A stretch of 45,956 nt of DNA from JAWLDV01 sp046537975 (GCA_046537975.1 JBKHJR010000014.1:1-45956), one strand, 5' to 3'; counted from the stretch's first letter, positions 33,508 through 43,041 are shown. The notes: generated by a model from the letters alone, not told the origin. Numbers and translations: made by a program.

Positions 33508-36500
33508 TTATGATTCAGGATTATCATCTATCTTGTACCTGGGTAGACCAGTTCCGGCTGGAACCAGTCTGCCCATGATAACATTTTCCTTCAATCCCTG
33601 CAGCTTATCAAGTTTGGCGGCCATCGCCGCATTAGTCAACACCTTGGTGGTCTCCTGGAAGGATGCCGCCGAGATAAAGCTGTCAGTACTCAATGAAGCC
33701 TTGGTAACACCAAGTAATAACGGCTGGGCTTCAGCAGGTTTTCCTCCCTGCTGGAGAATCCTTTCATTTTCTTCATGGAAGGCCCACCATTCCACCTGCT
33801 CACCAAGCATAAAAGTTGAATCACCTACTCCAGTCACCTGAATCCGCCGCAGCATCTGACGGACGATGACCTCAATATGCTTATCGTTGATCTTAACACC
33901 TTGAAGCCGGTAAACTTCCTGTATCTCATTAACCAGAAATTTGGCCAGTTCCTTTACCCCCATTACCCGGAGAATATCGTTGGGATCCGGGGAACCTTCC
34001 ATCAACTCCTCACCGGCCTTGACGTAATCACCTTCATGGACTGTGATATGCTTGCCCTTTGGTATCAAATACTCTTTTGATTCCCCAATATCCGGGGTCA
34101 CAACAATCCGCCTCTTACCCTTAAGATCCTTACCATAGCTCACCCTGCCGTCAATTTCCGTAACTACAGCATGCTCCTTGGGTTTTCTGACCTCAAAGAG
34201 TTCTGCAACTCTTGGCAGACCGCCGGTGATATCCTTGGTCTTGGTGGTTTCCCTGGGGATTCTACCCAAAACAGTTCCGGGCTTGATCCTCTCTCCTTCT
34301 TCGACATTGATAATAGTGCCAACCGGCAGGGAATACCGGGCCGGATTTTCTGTCCCCGGCAGTTTTAAGGTCTTGTTACTGTTTTCGGATTTCAGAGAGA
34401 TCCGAGGATTCATGGATGTGGCCTTGGACTGAATAATAACGTAACTTGCTCTACCGGTTATGTCGTCCACCTTTTCCTGCATGGTCACACCCTCGACAAT
34501 GTCGCCGAATTTTATCCTGCCCCCGATCTCACTGACAACAGGAATGGTGTAAGGATCCCAGTCTGCTATAATCGCTCCTGACTCAAGCTCCTCTCCATCC
34601 TTAACATAAAGCATGGCACCATAAGGAATCGGATAACGCTCCCGTTCCCGGCCCTTGGGACCGAGAATCGAAAGCTCACCATTGCGGTTCATAACTACAT
34701 CACGTCCTTCATTGTTAGTTACACAATGAAGCTCCTGATATTGCACCCGACCGCCGTGTTTTGATCTGATCTCAGCCTGCTCCACACTTCTGCTGGCAGT
34801 CCCGCCAATGTGGAAAGTCCGCATGGTCAGCTGGGTACCAGGTTCTCCGATGGACTGGGCAGCAATAATGCCTACGGCCTCACCGATATTAACCATATGT
34901 CCCCGGCCAAGATCACGGCCATAACACATGGCACACACCCCACGCTCAGTTCTGCAGGTCAGAACGGACCTTATGGGAATCCGGTCTATGCCTGCCTCAT
35001 CTATGGCATCTACTATATCCTCGGTAATCTCCTGATTGGCTCTTACCAGGGTTTCATCAGTAAAAGGATCAACCACATCTTCCAGAGCTACACGCCCGAG
35101 GATACGATCCCCCACAGGCTGAATCACCTCGCCGCCCTCTATTAACGGTTCTGCAATAATACCATCCAGAGTGTTGCAGTCTTTTTCTTTGATAGTGGAA
35201 TCCTGGGCGACATCTACGAGCCTGCGGGTGAGATAACCGGAGTTAGCCGTCTTCAAGGCGGTATCAGCCAATCCCTTACGGGCACCATGAGTGGAAATAA
35301 AATATTCCAGGACATTAAGGCCTTCCCTGAAATTCGCCTTGATGGGAGATTCAATAATAGCTCCGGAAGGCTTGGCCATCAATCCCCGCATACCTGCAAG
35401 CTGACGAATCTGATCCTTGCTTCCCCTTGAACCGGAATCAGCCATGATAAAGATGGAATTAAAACTTGGCGTTTCAATCATCTTATTATTTTCATCCCGC
35501 AGGTATTGGATACTGAGCTCATCCATCATCTCTTTGGTAACTGAATCTGTAGCCCGGGACCAGATATCAACCACTTTATTATATTTTTCCCCTGAAGTAA
35601 TCAGTCCCTTGCTGTACTGCTCCTCAACATCCATTACCTCATCCTGGGATTTTTCAATAATATCATCCTTGTTTACCGGGATCTGCATATCGTTTATTGA
35701 TATAGAGATAGAGGCCCGGGTGGCATACTCATATCCGATATCCTTGAGACGATCAGCCAGAATAACTGTGTCCTTGGTGCCAGCCTGGCGATAAGTATAA
35801 TCTATCAAACCGGCCAAAGCCTTTTTGGAGAGAACCTTATTAACCTTTTCAAAAGATACTTTTTCAGGCAGTAGGTCTCCTATAATTACCCGGCCTACTG
35901 TGGTCTCGGTAAGTTTGCCGTCAATCCGGACCCGGATCTTGGACTGCAGGTCAATTTCACCATGATCATAGGCGATACGCGCTTCTTCCGGAGAAGAGAA
36001 AGCCTTGTTTTCCCCCTTGGCCAAGGGCCTCTCCCGACTCATGTAATAAAGACCAAGAACGATATCCTGGCTGGGTATAATGATAGGCTCACCATTGGCC
36101 GGTGAAAGTATATTGTTGGTGGACATCATCAGGACCCGCGCCTCCATATGTGACTCCACAGTTAGAGGCAGATGGACAGCCATCTGATCACCATCAAAAT
36201 CGGCGTTAAAGGCAGTGCAGACCAGAGGATGTAGCTGTATGGCCTTACCTTCAATCAAAACCGGCTCAAAAGCCTGCATCCCGAGACGATGCAGAGTCGG
36301 GGCCCGATTCAGTATTATAGGATATTCGGTAACCACGTCGTCAAGGACATCCCATACTTCTTTAACTTCCTTCTCCACCATCTTCCTGGCGGCCTTGATT
36401 GTGGTTACGTAACCAAGAGTTTCCAGCTTGTGGTAAATAAAAGGCTTGAACAGTTCCAGAGCCATCTTCTTGGGAAGACCACATTGATGGAGACGGAGAT

Positions 36501-37578
36501 GAGGACCTACCACGATGACCGATCTGCCTGAATAATCCACCCGTTTTCCCAGGAGATTCTGGCGGAAACGGCCCTGCTTGCCTTTGAGCATGTCACTCAA
36601 GGACTTAAGGGGTCTGCGGTTGGGACCGGTTATGAGCTTGCCCCGTCTGCCGTTGTCAAAAAGAGCGTCCACTGACTCCTGAAGCATTCTCTTTTCATTG
36701 CGGATAATAATCTCAGGAGCATCCAGTTCCAACAGACGCTTCAAGCGGTTATTACGATTGATCACCCGCCGATAAAGGTCATTAAGATCAGAAGTTGCGA
36801 ACCTTCCTCCCTCCAGAGGTACGAGGGGCCTGAGCTCCGGGGGAAGTACCGGAATAACATCAAGGATCATCCACTCAGGCTTGTTGTTGGAGTGCCGAAA
36901 TCCCTCGACCACATTGAGTCTTTTGGCAAGTTTTTTCCTCTTAGCCTCTGAACCGGTCTGACGCATTTCCTGCCTCAGCTCTTCAGACAGGGCGTCCAGA
37001 TCAAGGTCCTTCAGGATTTTCGTTATAGCAGCAGCACCGATATCCACGCTAAATTTGCCGGGGAATTCCTCCTTTTTCTCCCGGTACTGCTCTTCATTCA
37101 TCAGGGAACCCACGGCTATGGAAGGTTCATCAGATTTAATCACCACATAGGAATCGAAGTAAAGCACCCTCTCCAATTCCTTGAAAGTCAAATCACACAG
37201 GTTGCCTATCTTGCTGGGCAGACTCTTCAGAAACCAGATATGGGCGACCGGAGCAGCCAGTTCTATATGGCCCAGTCGTTCTCTGCGGACTTTTGATTGG
37301 ATAACCTCGACACCGCATTTTTCGCAGACCACTCCCCGGTGCTTCATCCTTTTATACTTGCCGCAGTTACATTCGTAATCCTTGGCCGGTCCGAAAATTT
37401 TGGCACAGAACAAGCCATCCCTTTCCGGTTTGAATGTCCGGTAATTGATGGTTTCCGGTTTCTTTACCTCGCCATGGGACCAGTCCCGGATTTTCTCCGG
37501 GGAGGCCAGAGAAATTCTTACCGTATCGAATTTCAGGGGTTTCTTTTCCTTTGTTAAAAAACTAAAGAGTTCTTCCAA
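33508..37578 (-). CDS. rpoC: DNA-directed RNA polymerase subunit beta'
   Basis: RpoC, 1356 aa. The N-terminal zinc site is CNCGKYKRMKHRGVVCEKC near residues 70-90. The catalytic NADFDGDQMAVHLP lies near residue 457 with its three Asp. A second zinc cluster CRTERGVCAMC is near 880, and the trigger-loop region MRTFHIGGTA follows. Length fits proteobacterial beta'. The start is TTG (37576-37578), with AGGTG about 6 nt upstream; the next Met is some 75 residues inside, so TTG is required. It follows rpoB after a 76-nt spacer dominated by heptamer repeats. Confidence 0.98.
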   Translation of the reverse strand: MEELFSFLTKEKKPLKFDTVRISLASPEKIRDWSHGEVKKPETINYRTFKPERDGLFCAKIFGPAKDYECNCGKYKRMKHRGVVCEKCGVEVIQSKVRRERLGHIELAAPVAHIWFLKSLPSKIGNLCDLTFKELERVLYFDSYVVIKSDEPSIAVGSLMNEEQYREKKEEFPGKFSVDIGAAAITKILKDLDLDALSEELRQEMRQTGSEAKRKKLAKRLNVVEGFRHSNNKPEWMILDVIPVLPPELRPLVPLEGGRFATSDLNDLYRRVINRNNRLKRLLELDAPEIIIRNEKRMLQESVDALFDNGRRGKLITGPNRRPLKSLSDMLKGKQGRFRQNLLGKRVDYSGRSVIVVGPHLRLHQCGLPKKMALELFKPFIYHKLETLGYVTTIKAARKMVEKEVKEVWDVLDDVVTEYPIILNRAPTLHRLGMQAFEPVLIEGKAIQLHPLVCTAFNADFDGDQMAVHLPLTVESHMEARVLMMSTNNILSPANGEPIIIPSQDIVLGLYYMSRERPLAKGENKAFSSPEEARIAYDHGEIDLQSKIRVRIDGKLTETTVGRVIIGDLLPEKVSFEKVNKVLSKKALAGLIDYTYRQAGTKDTVILADRLKDIGYEYATRASISISINDMQIPVNKDDIIEKSQDEVMDVEEQYSKGLITSGEKYNKVVDIWSRATDSVTKEMMDELSIQYLRDENNKMIETPSFNSIFIMADSGSRGSKDQIRQLAGMRGLMAKPSGAIIESPIKANFREGLNVLEYFISTHGARKGLADTALKTANSGYLTRRLVDVAQDSTIKEKDCNTLDGIIAEPLIEGGEVIQPVGDRILGRVALEDVVDPFTDETLVRANQEITEDIVDAIDEAGIDRIPIRSVLTCRTERGVCAMCYGRDLGRGHMVNIGEAVGIIAAQSIGEPGTQLTMRTFHIGGTASRSVEQAEIRSKHGGRVQYQELHCVTNNEGRDVVMNRNGELSILGPKGRERERYPIPYGAMLYVKDGEELESGAIIADWDPYTIPVVSEIGGRIKFGDIVEGVTMQEKVDDITGRASYVIIQSKATSMNPRISLKSENSNKTLKLPGTENPARYSLPVGTIINVEEGERIKPGTVLGRIPRETTKTKDITGGLPRVAELFEVRKPKEHAVVTEIDGRVSYGKDLKGKRRIVVTPDIGESKEYLIPKGKHITVHEGDYVKAGEELMEGSPDPNDILRVMGVKELAKFLVNEIQEVYRLQGVKINDKHIEVIVRQMLRRIQVTGVGDSTFMLGEQVEWWAFHEENERILQQGGKPAEAQPLLLGVTKASLSTDSFISAASFQETTKVLTNAAMAAKLDKLQGLKENVIMGRLVPAGTGLPRYKIDDNPES

Positions 37579-37591
37579 GGCAGCACCTATA

Positions 37592-37654
37592 AAAAGTTCT
37601 GAGTTTTGAGTTCAGAGTTCTGAGATTTTACGCTTTAAGCTTTCGCTTTGAGCC
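37592..37654. repeat. Degenerate heptamer array filling the rpoB-rpoC spacer
   Basis: From the base after the rpoB stop, the transcribed strand can be read as nine consecutive heptamers: GGCTCAA, AGCGAAA, GCTTAAA, GCGTAAA, ATCTCAG, AACTCTG, AACTCAA, AACTCAG, AACTTTT. The clearest part is 37595-37622, four units of a 7-nt period (on the plus strand AGTTCTG, AGTTTTG, AGTTCAG, AGTTCTG). Units share a CT or CG core followed by A-rich positions. Confidence 0.7.
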
Positions 37655-40600
37655 TTACTGTTCCTGCTCGTCAAGCAGCTCCATATCGAGGCAGAGCCCT
37701 TGGAGTTCCTTAATCAGAACATGGAATGACTCAGGGAGTCCGCAGGTAAGAACATTGTTCCCCTTGACTATATTCTCGTACATCTTCGTCCTTCCACTGA
37801 CATCGTCGGATTTGACTGTTAAGAACTCCTGGAGAGTGTAGGCCGCTCCATAAGCCTCCATGGCCCATACTTCCATTTCACCCAAGCGCTGGCCGCCGAA
37901 TTGTGCCTTGCCGCCGAGAGGCTGCTGGGTCACAAGTGAATATGGTCCTGTTGACCGGGCATGTATCTTGTCATCAACCAGATGATGAAGTTTCATAATA
38001 TACATAGTACCCACGGTTACCGGGTTATAGAATTTTTCACCGGTCAGGCCGTCGTAAAGAGTAGCTTGACCTGTTTCCTTGCATCCGGCTTCGACCAGGA
38101 AATTCCGAATTTGAGCCTCATCCGCTCCATCAAAGATGGGAGTGGTCATGTGGATTCCTCTCCTCATTTTTCTGGCCAGATCAAGCAAATCCTGATCACT
38201 CATCCCCTCGGTTAAACGCTCATACTCCTCGTCGGAATATACTTTATGCAATTTTTCCTTAACCGCTTTTATCTCGTGTCTCTCAGCCAAATCCTGAATC
38301 TGCTCACCGAGTTTTTTGGCGGCATAACCGAGATGGACCTCAAGAACCTGCCCCACATTCATCCGGGAAGGCACCCCGAGCGGACTCAGAACTACATCTA
38401 CAGTCGACCCGTCTTCAAAGTAGGGCATGTCTTCTTCAGGCAGGATCCTGGAAACAACACCTTTGTTGCCATGGCGGCCTGCCATCTTGTCCCCTACCGC
38501 CAGCTTACGCTTGGTTGCCACATGGACCTTGACCATTTTAACCACTCCGGGGGGGAGATCATCACCTTTTTTTACCCGCTCGATCATTGAGCTGTAACGT
38601 TCCTTAATCTCCTTTGCCTGCTTGTCATAACGCTCAAAAAGATTTTCGACATCGTCTTTCAGCTTGTCCTTGTTGGTGTAATTGAGCTGTTTTATCTCGC
38701 TAAAAGACAGTTGATTCAGAAGATCATGGCTTATTACTGAACCTTCCTCGAAAAGGACCTCGCTGTTCTTAGTTAGCACGCTTTCCTGTAATTTCTCCTT
38801 GGCCAGAAGATCACCTATTCCAGAAAGTACAGCCTTTTTAAGACAGTTTATCTCATCCTCCCGGTCAGCCTCAAGGCCGGCGATCTCTGCCTCTTCTATA
38901 GCCACAGCCCTTTCATCCTTCTCCACACCTTTTCTGGAAAACACCTTGGCATCGACAACCACACCCTCGACACCTGGCGGAACCCGCAGCGAGGTATCCT
39001 TTACATCCCCGGCCTTTTCACCGAAAATTGCCCTCAAAAGCTTTTCTTCAGGAGAAAGCTGGGTTTCGCTTTTAGGTGTTACCTTACCAACCAGGGTATC
39101 GCCTGCTTTAATCTCTGCGCCGACCCGAACCACGCCGCTTTCATCCAGATTGCGCAGACTTTCTTCACTGACATTAGGGATGTCTCTGGTTATTTCCTCT
39201 CTTCCCAGTTTTGTATCCCGGGCTACTGTCTCAAATACCTCAATATGGATAGAAGTATAGGTATCCTTCTTCAACAGTTTTTCACTAACCAGAATTGAGT
39301 CCTCGAAGTTATAGCCCCGCCAAGGCATGAAGGCGATAGTTACGTTTTTGCCAAGGGCAAGCTCTCCAGTATCAACAGCAGGACCGTCTGCCAGTACTTC
39401 TCCCTTTTCGACTTGCTGCCCCGGAACTACCTTCGGTCTCTGGGTAAAACAGGTAGACTGATTGGATTTCCGATACTTGTCCAGGCGGTATACGACAATG
39501 CCGGAGTCAGAATTATCAGTGCCTGCTTCAAAATGGCGGACGACAATACGATTGGCGTCTGCTGTCTCCACTATACCGTCATTAGCAGTGGTCAGGCAAA
39601 CTCCGGAATCCAGCGCGACATCAGCTTCCATACCGGTACCTATGATGGGTGCTTCACTGCGGAGCATGGGAACTCCCTGCCTCTGCATATTGGAACCCAT
39701 TAATGCCCGGTTGGCATCATCATTATCCAGGAAGGGAATCATGGAGGCCCCAACACTGAGGATCTGGTTGGGAGCGATATCCATATAGGTTATATCGTCT
39801 GCCTTTACAATACCCAGTTCCCCTTCAATCCGGGCGATCAGGGTATCATCAACAAAATATTTTTTTTCATCGGTTTTGGTTTTGGCTGAAGCTATAATCT
39901 GATGCTGCTCTTTCAGCGCCGAAACATAGTCGACCTCATCCGTGACTTTTTTATTTTCCACTTTCCGGAAAGGTGTTTCAATAAAGCCATACTCATTGAT
40001 TTTGGCATAAGCAGCCAGGGAAACTATCAGCCCGATATTGGGCCCCTCCGGAGTCTCGATGGGACAGATCCTGCCATAATGAGTAGGATGAACATCACGA
40101 ACTTCAAAACCGGCCCTTTCCCTGGATAATCCTCCCGGCCCTAAAGCGCTGAGACGTCTCTTATGAGTAACCTCGGACAGGGGATTCGTCTGATCCATAA
40201 ATTGGGAAAGCTGACTGGTTCCAAAGAACTCCTTGATAGCTGCAGAAATCGGTTTAGGATTGATTATATCATGGGGCATCAAGTTCTCGGGTTCCTGGAG
40301 ACTCATCCTTTCCCGTACCGCCCTTTCCATTCGCACCAGCCCCACTCTGTACTGATTTTCCACCAGTTCCCCGACTGTCCGGACCCTTCGGTTGCCGAGA
40401 TGGTCAATATCATCTACCGGGCCCTGATGGTCCTGAAGATAAAGAAGCATCTTAACTGCTTTCATTATATCTTCCTTGGTCAAGGTCCTGACCTCAGTAT
40501 CAGTTTCCAGATCGAGCTTGGAATTGAGCTTAAAGCGCCCTACTTCAGAAAGATCATAAGTCTCCGGATCAAAAAACAGTTTTTGGAAAAAATTCTCTGC

Positions 40601-41752
40601 TACCTCATGAGTAGGAGGACTGCTGGGCCTTAATCTACGGTATATTTCCAACAGGGCTTCATCAGAACTGGAGACCTTATCGAGTTCCAGGGTCCGCCTG
40701 AAAGAATCAGACACCTTGATCCCATCAATATAGAGGGTGTCTATATGATCAATTCCCTCTTCCAGCAGGCTGTCAAGCAGCACTTCAGTGACTTCTCCGT
40801 TGGCCTGAGCAACTACTTCACCTGTTGCCGGGGACACGACATCACTGGCGAGGTATTTGCCAATTATATCCTCCCGGTTGATGTTAATCCTTTCGATTCC
40901 GGCCTTCTCTAAACGTTTGGCTGTGGCCTTGCCGATTTTACGGTTTTGCTTTACTATAACCTCCCCGGTTTCGGGGTTGATAATGTCGTAAGGAGCTTTC
41001 TGCCCCACCATGAGCGAGGGATTGATAGTCTTGCTGAACTGACTTTCTGTCAAAAACACCCTTTCAATATCATAGAAATAACTCAGCAACTCAGGGACAC
41101 TGTATCCCAGAGCCTTTAAAAGAGTACTCACCGGAAATTTTCTCCTCCGGTCTATACGAACATGGAGGAGATTCTTGGTATCAAACTCAAGATCCATCCA
41201 GGATCCTCTTACCGGTATAACTCTTGCGGAATACAGGAGCTTGCCTGAAGAATGAGTTTTTCCGTTATCATGGGCGTAAAACAGGCCGGGTGACCTTTGC
41301 AGCTGGCTTACTATGACCCTTTCAGTCCCGTTAACAACAAAGACACCGGTTCTGGTCATTAGAGGCATGGACCCCAGATATACCGATTGCTCTTTTATGT
41401 CCTTTATGCTTTTCGATTCTGTGTCAGAGTCAACTTCATAAGTAATAAGACGAACGGTAATTTTAATAGGGGCCTCATAAGTCATCCCTCTCTCAATACA
41501 TTCGGTAACCGTATACTTCGGTTCTCCGAATTCATAATTTACGAACTCCAAAGAGCATAAGCCATTGAAATCCTGTATAGGAAAAACAGACTGGTATACT
41601 CCCTGTAAGCCGATGTCTTCCCTCTCATCCGGGGAAATGTCAGCTTGAAGAAACTTTTGATATGATAATAGCTGCATCTCGATAAGATGCGGTTTATCTA
41701 TAAGCTTTTCAACTGTGCCAAAGTTCTTCCTGACTCTCTTATTGGCCTTCAT
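37655..41752 (-). CDS. rpoB: DNA-directed RNA polymerase subunit beta
   Basis: RpoB, 1365 aa. The rifampicin pocket near residues 510-535 reads SQLSQFMDQTNPLSEVTHKR, then LSALGPGGLSRERAG, with the usual susceptible residues (Asp in MDQ, His in THK, Ser in LSALG); the second Asn of the E. coli MDQNN is Thr-shifted (MDQTN). MPWRGYNFEDSI, GDKMAGRHGNKGVVS and GGKAQFGGQRLGEMEVWA follow. Length is proteobacterial. ATG start with AGGA upstream. It is preceded by a double hairpin after rplL. Confidence 0.98.
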   Translation of the reverse strand: MKANKRVRKNFGTVEKLIDKPHLIEMQLLSYQKFLQADISPDEREDIGLQGVYQSVFPIQDFNGLCSLEFVNYEFGEPKYTVTECIERGMTYEAPIKITVRLITYEVDSDTESKSIKDIKEQSVYLGSMPLMTRTGVFVVNGTERVIVSQLQRSPGLFYAHDNGKTHSSGKLLYSARVIPVRGSWMDLEFDTKNLLHVRIDRRRKFPVSTLLKALGYSVPELLSYFYDIERVFLTESQFSKTINPSLMVGQKAPYDIINPETGEVIVKQNRKIGKATAKRLEKAGIERININREDIIGKYLASDVVSPATGEVVAQANGEVTEVLLDSLLEEGIDHIDTLYIDGIKVSDSFRRTLELDKVSSSDEALLEIYRRLRPSSPPTHEVAENFFQKLFFDPETYDLSEVGRFKLNSKLDLETDTEVRTLTKEDIMKAVKMLLYLQDHQGPVDDIDHLGNRRVRTVGELVENQYRVGLVRMERAVRERMSLQEPENLMPHDIINPKPISAAIKEFFGTSQLSQFMDQTNPLSEVTHKRRLSALGPGGLSRERAGFEVRDVHPTHYGRICPIETPEGPNIGLIVSLAAYAKINEYGFIETPFRKVENKKVTDEVDYVSALKEQHQIIASAKTKTDEKKYFVDDTLIARIEGELGIVKADDITYMDIAPNQILSVGASMIPFLDNDDANRALMGSNMQRQGVPMLRSEAPIIGTGMEADVALDSGVCLTTANDGIVETADANRIVVRHFEAGTDNSDSGIVVYRLDKYRKSNQSTCFTQRPKVVPGQQVEKGEVLADGPAVDTGELALGKNVTIAFMPWRGYNFEDSILVSEKLLKKDTYTSIHIEVFETVARDTKLGREEITRDIPNVSEESLRNLDESGVVRVGAEIKAGDTLVGKVTPKSETQLSPEEKLLRAIFGEKAGDVKDTSLRVPPGVEGVVVDAKVFSRKGVEKDERAVAIEEAEIAGLEADREDEINCLKKAVLSGIGDLLAKEKLQESVLTKNSEVLFEEGSVISHDLLNQLSFSEIKQLNYTNKDKLKDDVENLFERYDKQAKEIKERYSSMIERVKKGDDLPPGVVKMVKVHVATKRKLAVGDKMAGRHGNKGVVSRILPEEDMPYFEDGSTVDVVLSPLGVPSRMNVGQVLEVHLGYAAKKLGEQIQDLAERHEIKAVKEKLHKVYSDEEYERLTEGMSDQDLLDLARKMRRGIHMTTPIFDGADEAQIRNFLVEAGCKETGQATLYDGLTGEKFYNPVTVGTMYIMKLHHLVDDKIHARSTGPYSLVTQQPLGGKAQFGGQRLGEMEVWAMEAYGAAYTLQEFLTVKSDDVSGRTKMYENIVKGNNVLTCGLPESFHVLIKELQGLCLDMELLDEQEQ

Positions 41753-41778
41753 GAAAAAAATCCTGTTAAATTAATTGC

Positions 41779-41799
41779 AGTTCAGAGTTGACAGCTGAT
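41779..41799. repeat. Short degenerate heptamer run in the rpoB leader
   Basis: On the plus strand AGTTCAG, AGTTGAC and AGCTGAT follow each other with a 7-nt period; on the transcribed strand these are ATCAGCT, GTCAACT, CTGAACT. The last unit also occurs (shifted) in the rpoB-rpoC spacer array. Too short to be certain on its own. Confidence 0.45.
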
Positions 41800-41828
41800 G
41801 GCAGTTCCTTCCAGGTATCTGAAACAAA

Positions 41829-41861
41829 ATATAACGCTGCCCGGGTCTGGCAGCGTTATAT
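41829..41861 (-). terminator. Attenuator-like hairpin between rplL and rpoB
   Basis: A perfect 13-bp stem (41829-41841 with 41849-41861; core AACGCTGCC) with a 7-nt loop is followed on the minus strand by TTTTGTTT. It has the form of a rho-independent terminator and lies about 70 nt after the rplL stop. In E. coli a partial terminator at this position sets the ratio of L7/L12 to RpoB; the same role is likely here. Confidence 0.75.
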
Positions 41862-41863
41862 TT

Positions 41864-41903
41864 ACAGCATTAACCAGGGGTTCTATCCCTGGTTAATGTC
41901 TGT
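41864..41903 (-). promoter_or_regulatory. Second hairpin after rplL, possible processing site
   Basis: A perfect 12-bp stem (41868-41879 with 41887-41898; core ATTAACCAGGG) closes a 7-nt loop and can be lengthened by ACAG / CTGT with one bulged base. No T-run follows, so it is not a terminator by itself. It lies directly upstream of the attenuator-like hairpin. A long stem here could be an RNase III-type processing site, as known in the E. coli rplL-rpoB spacer. Confidence 0.55.
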
Positions 41904-41929
41904 TATGTACAGATAAAAAAAAACCATCT

Positions 41930-42316
41930 TTATTTTATTTCGACACTTCCTCCAGCTGCTTCAATCTTTGACTTAATCTCATCAGCTTCTTCCTTGGCTA
42001 CTCCCTCCTTTATCGGAGCCGGAGCACCTTCAACCATGGCCTTGGCTTCTTTCAAGCCGAGCGATGTAATGGTACGAACCTCTTTGATAACATTTATCTT
42101 TTTATCTCCACCAGAAGTAAGCACCACATCAAATTCGGTTTTCGCTTCAGCCTCACCACCTTCTGCAGCTTCACCGCCGGCGGGAGCCGCAGCTACAGCA
42201 GTGGGCGCGGCTGCTGACACACCAAATTTTTCCTCCATTTCCTTTACTAATTCGGAAAGCTCAAGGACACTCATATTAGATATAAATTCAATCACATCAT
42301 CTTTAGTTACAGACAT
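41930..42316 (-). CDS. rplL: 50S ribosomal protein L7/L12
   Basis: L7/L12 (128 aa) forms the stalk that recruits translation factors. The N-terminal dimer helix is FISNMSVLELSELVKEMEEKF, an Ala/Gly/Glu-rich hinge follows (residues about 33-58), then the C-terminal domain with TEFDVVLTSGGDKKINVIKEVR (part), LGLKEAKAMVEGAP and IEAAGGSVEIK. ATG start with GGAGG ten nt upstream. It is translated 48 nt after rplJ, and two hairpins follow it. Confidence 0.98.
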   Translation of the reverse strand: MSVTKDDVIEFISNMSVLELSELVKEMEEKFGVSAAAPTAVAAAPAGGEAAEGGEAEAKTEFDVVLTSGGDKKINVIKEVRTITSLGLKEAKAMVEGAPAPIKEGVAKEEADEIKSKIEAAGGSVEIK

Positions 42317-42364
42317 CTTTACAAATCCTCCCTTTAATTTCGTTATGTGGATTCAATTAAAAAC

Positions 42365-42886
42365 TTATTGTTCTTTACTGTCCTGAATTGCCTGAAGTGC
42401 ATATACGAACTTCTGAGGCACGCCTTGGAGAACCCTGACAAATCCGGTGGGTACGGCCTGCATTACTGACATAAGCTGAGCCAGCAATACATCCCGGGGC
42501 GGCAGCTTGGCCATAGCAGTAAGATCATCCAGGGTAAGAAAATTACCGTCACTTACGGTTGCCCCTTTGATTTCAAGCTGCGAAAAATCCTTGTTAAAAT
42601 CTGTGAGAACCTTTGCCACGGCTACCGGATCATCATAGGCTACAGTTACTGCTGTCGTCCCCTGAAGATGCTCCTTTAAGGGCTCATAAGCTGAATCGGA
42701 TACAGCTCTGCTTAACAGAGTATTTTTAACCACTTTAAATTCAGCATTATTTTTCTTCAGTTCACGCCTGAGGGTTTCCAAGGAGGCGACATTCAGACCT
42801 TTGTATTCAGTTACAACTGCAAGTTCAGCCTTTTTAAGCTTGTCGCTTAGATCTTCGACAAGAGCTGCTTTTTCATCACGATTCAA
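42365..42886 (-). CDS. rplJ: 50S ribosomal protein L10
   Basis: L10 (173 aa from this start) anchors the L7/L12 stalk. The start is TTG at 42884-42886: AGGAGG lies 7 nt upstream and the resulting N-terminus MNRDEKAALVEDL fits the family, whereas an upstream TTG at 42916 would read through that ribosome-binding site. AVVTEYKGLNVASLETLRREL and FKVVKNTLLSRAV (parts of the conserved domain) and the C-terminal stalk helix ending LQAIQDSKEQ are present. It is preceded by a leader region that looks like the L10-binding RNA. Confidence 0.96.
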   Translation of the reverse strand: MNRDEKAALVEDLSDKLKKAELAVVTEYKGLNVASLETLRRELKKNNAEFKVVKNTLLSRAVSDSAYEPLKEHLQGTTAVTVAYDDPVAVAKVLTDFNKDFSQLEIKGATVSDGNFLTLDDLTAMAKLPPRDVLLAQLMSVMQAVPTGFVRVLQGVPQKFVYALQAIQDSKEQ

Positions 42887-42962
42887 TTGTATTCCTCCTA
42901 TCTTGACCTTAGTCAACCTTATCTGTCTTCATTGGTTCAACACGGTGAATTATAAACAGCTC

Positions 42963-43041
42963 AAAAAATGACTGAATGATTCAACGACCGTATTACGGAT
43001 TCATCATAGTTGAATCCGTTTCTGAATGATTCGATCAGTCA
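42963..43041 (-). terminator. Candidate attenuator in the rplJ leader, with alternative stems
   Basis: Before rplJ the transcript can form a 9-bp hairpin ACGGATTCA / TGAATCCGT (42995-43003 with 43011-43019). This is nested in an outer 7-bp stem TGACTGA / TCAGTCA (43035-43041 with 42969-42975) that is followed by six Ts (42963-42968). A different 8-bp pairing, GATTCAAC / GTTGAATC (43009-43016 with 42978-42985), excludes the inner hairpin. The 11-mer GAATCATTCAG occurs twice (43022-43032 and 42972-42982). This looks like a switchable terminator. Confidence 0.55.

Noticed and set aside
42887..42916. A longer L10 starting at TTG 42916
   Set aside because: The extra ten residues are translated ribosome-binding site; the TTG at 42886 fits the family N-terminus.
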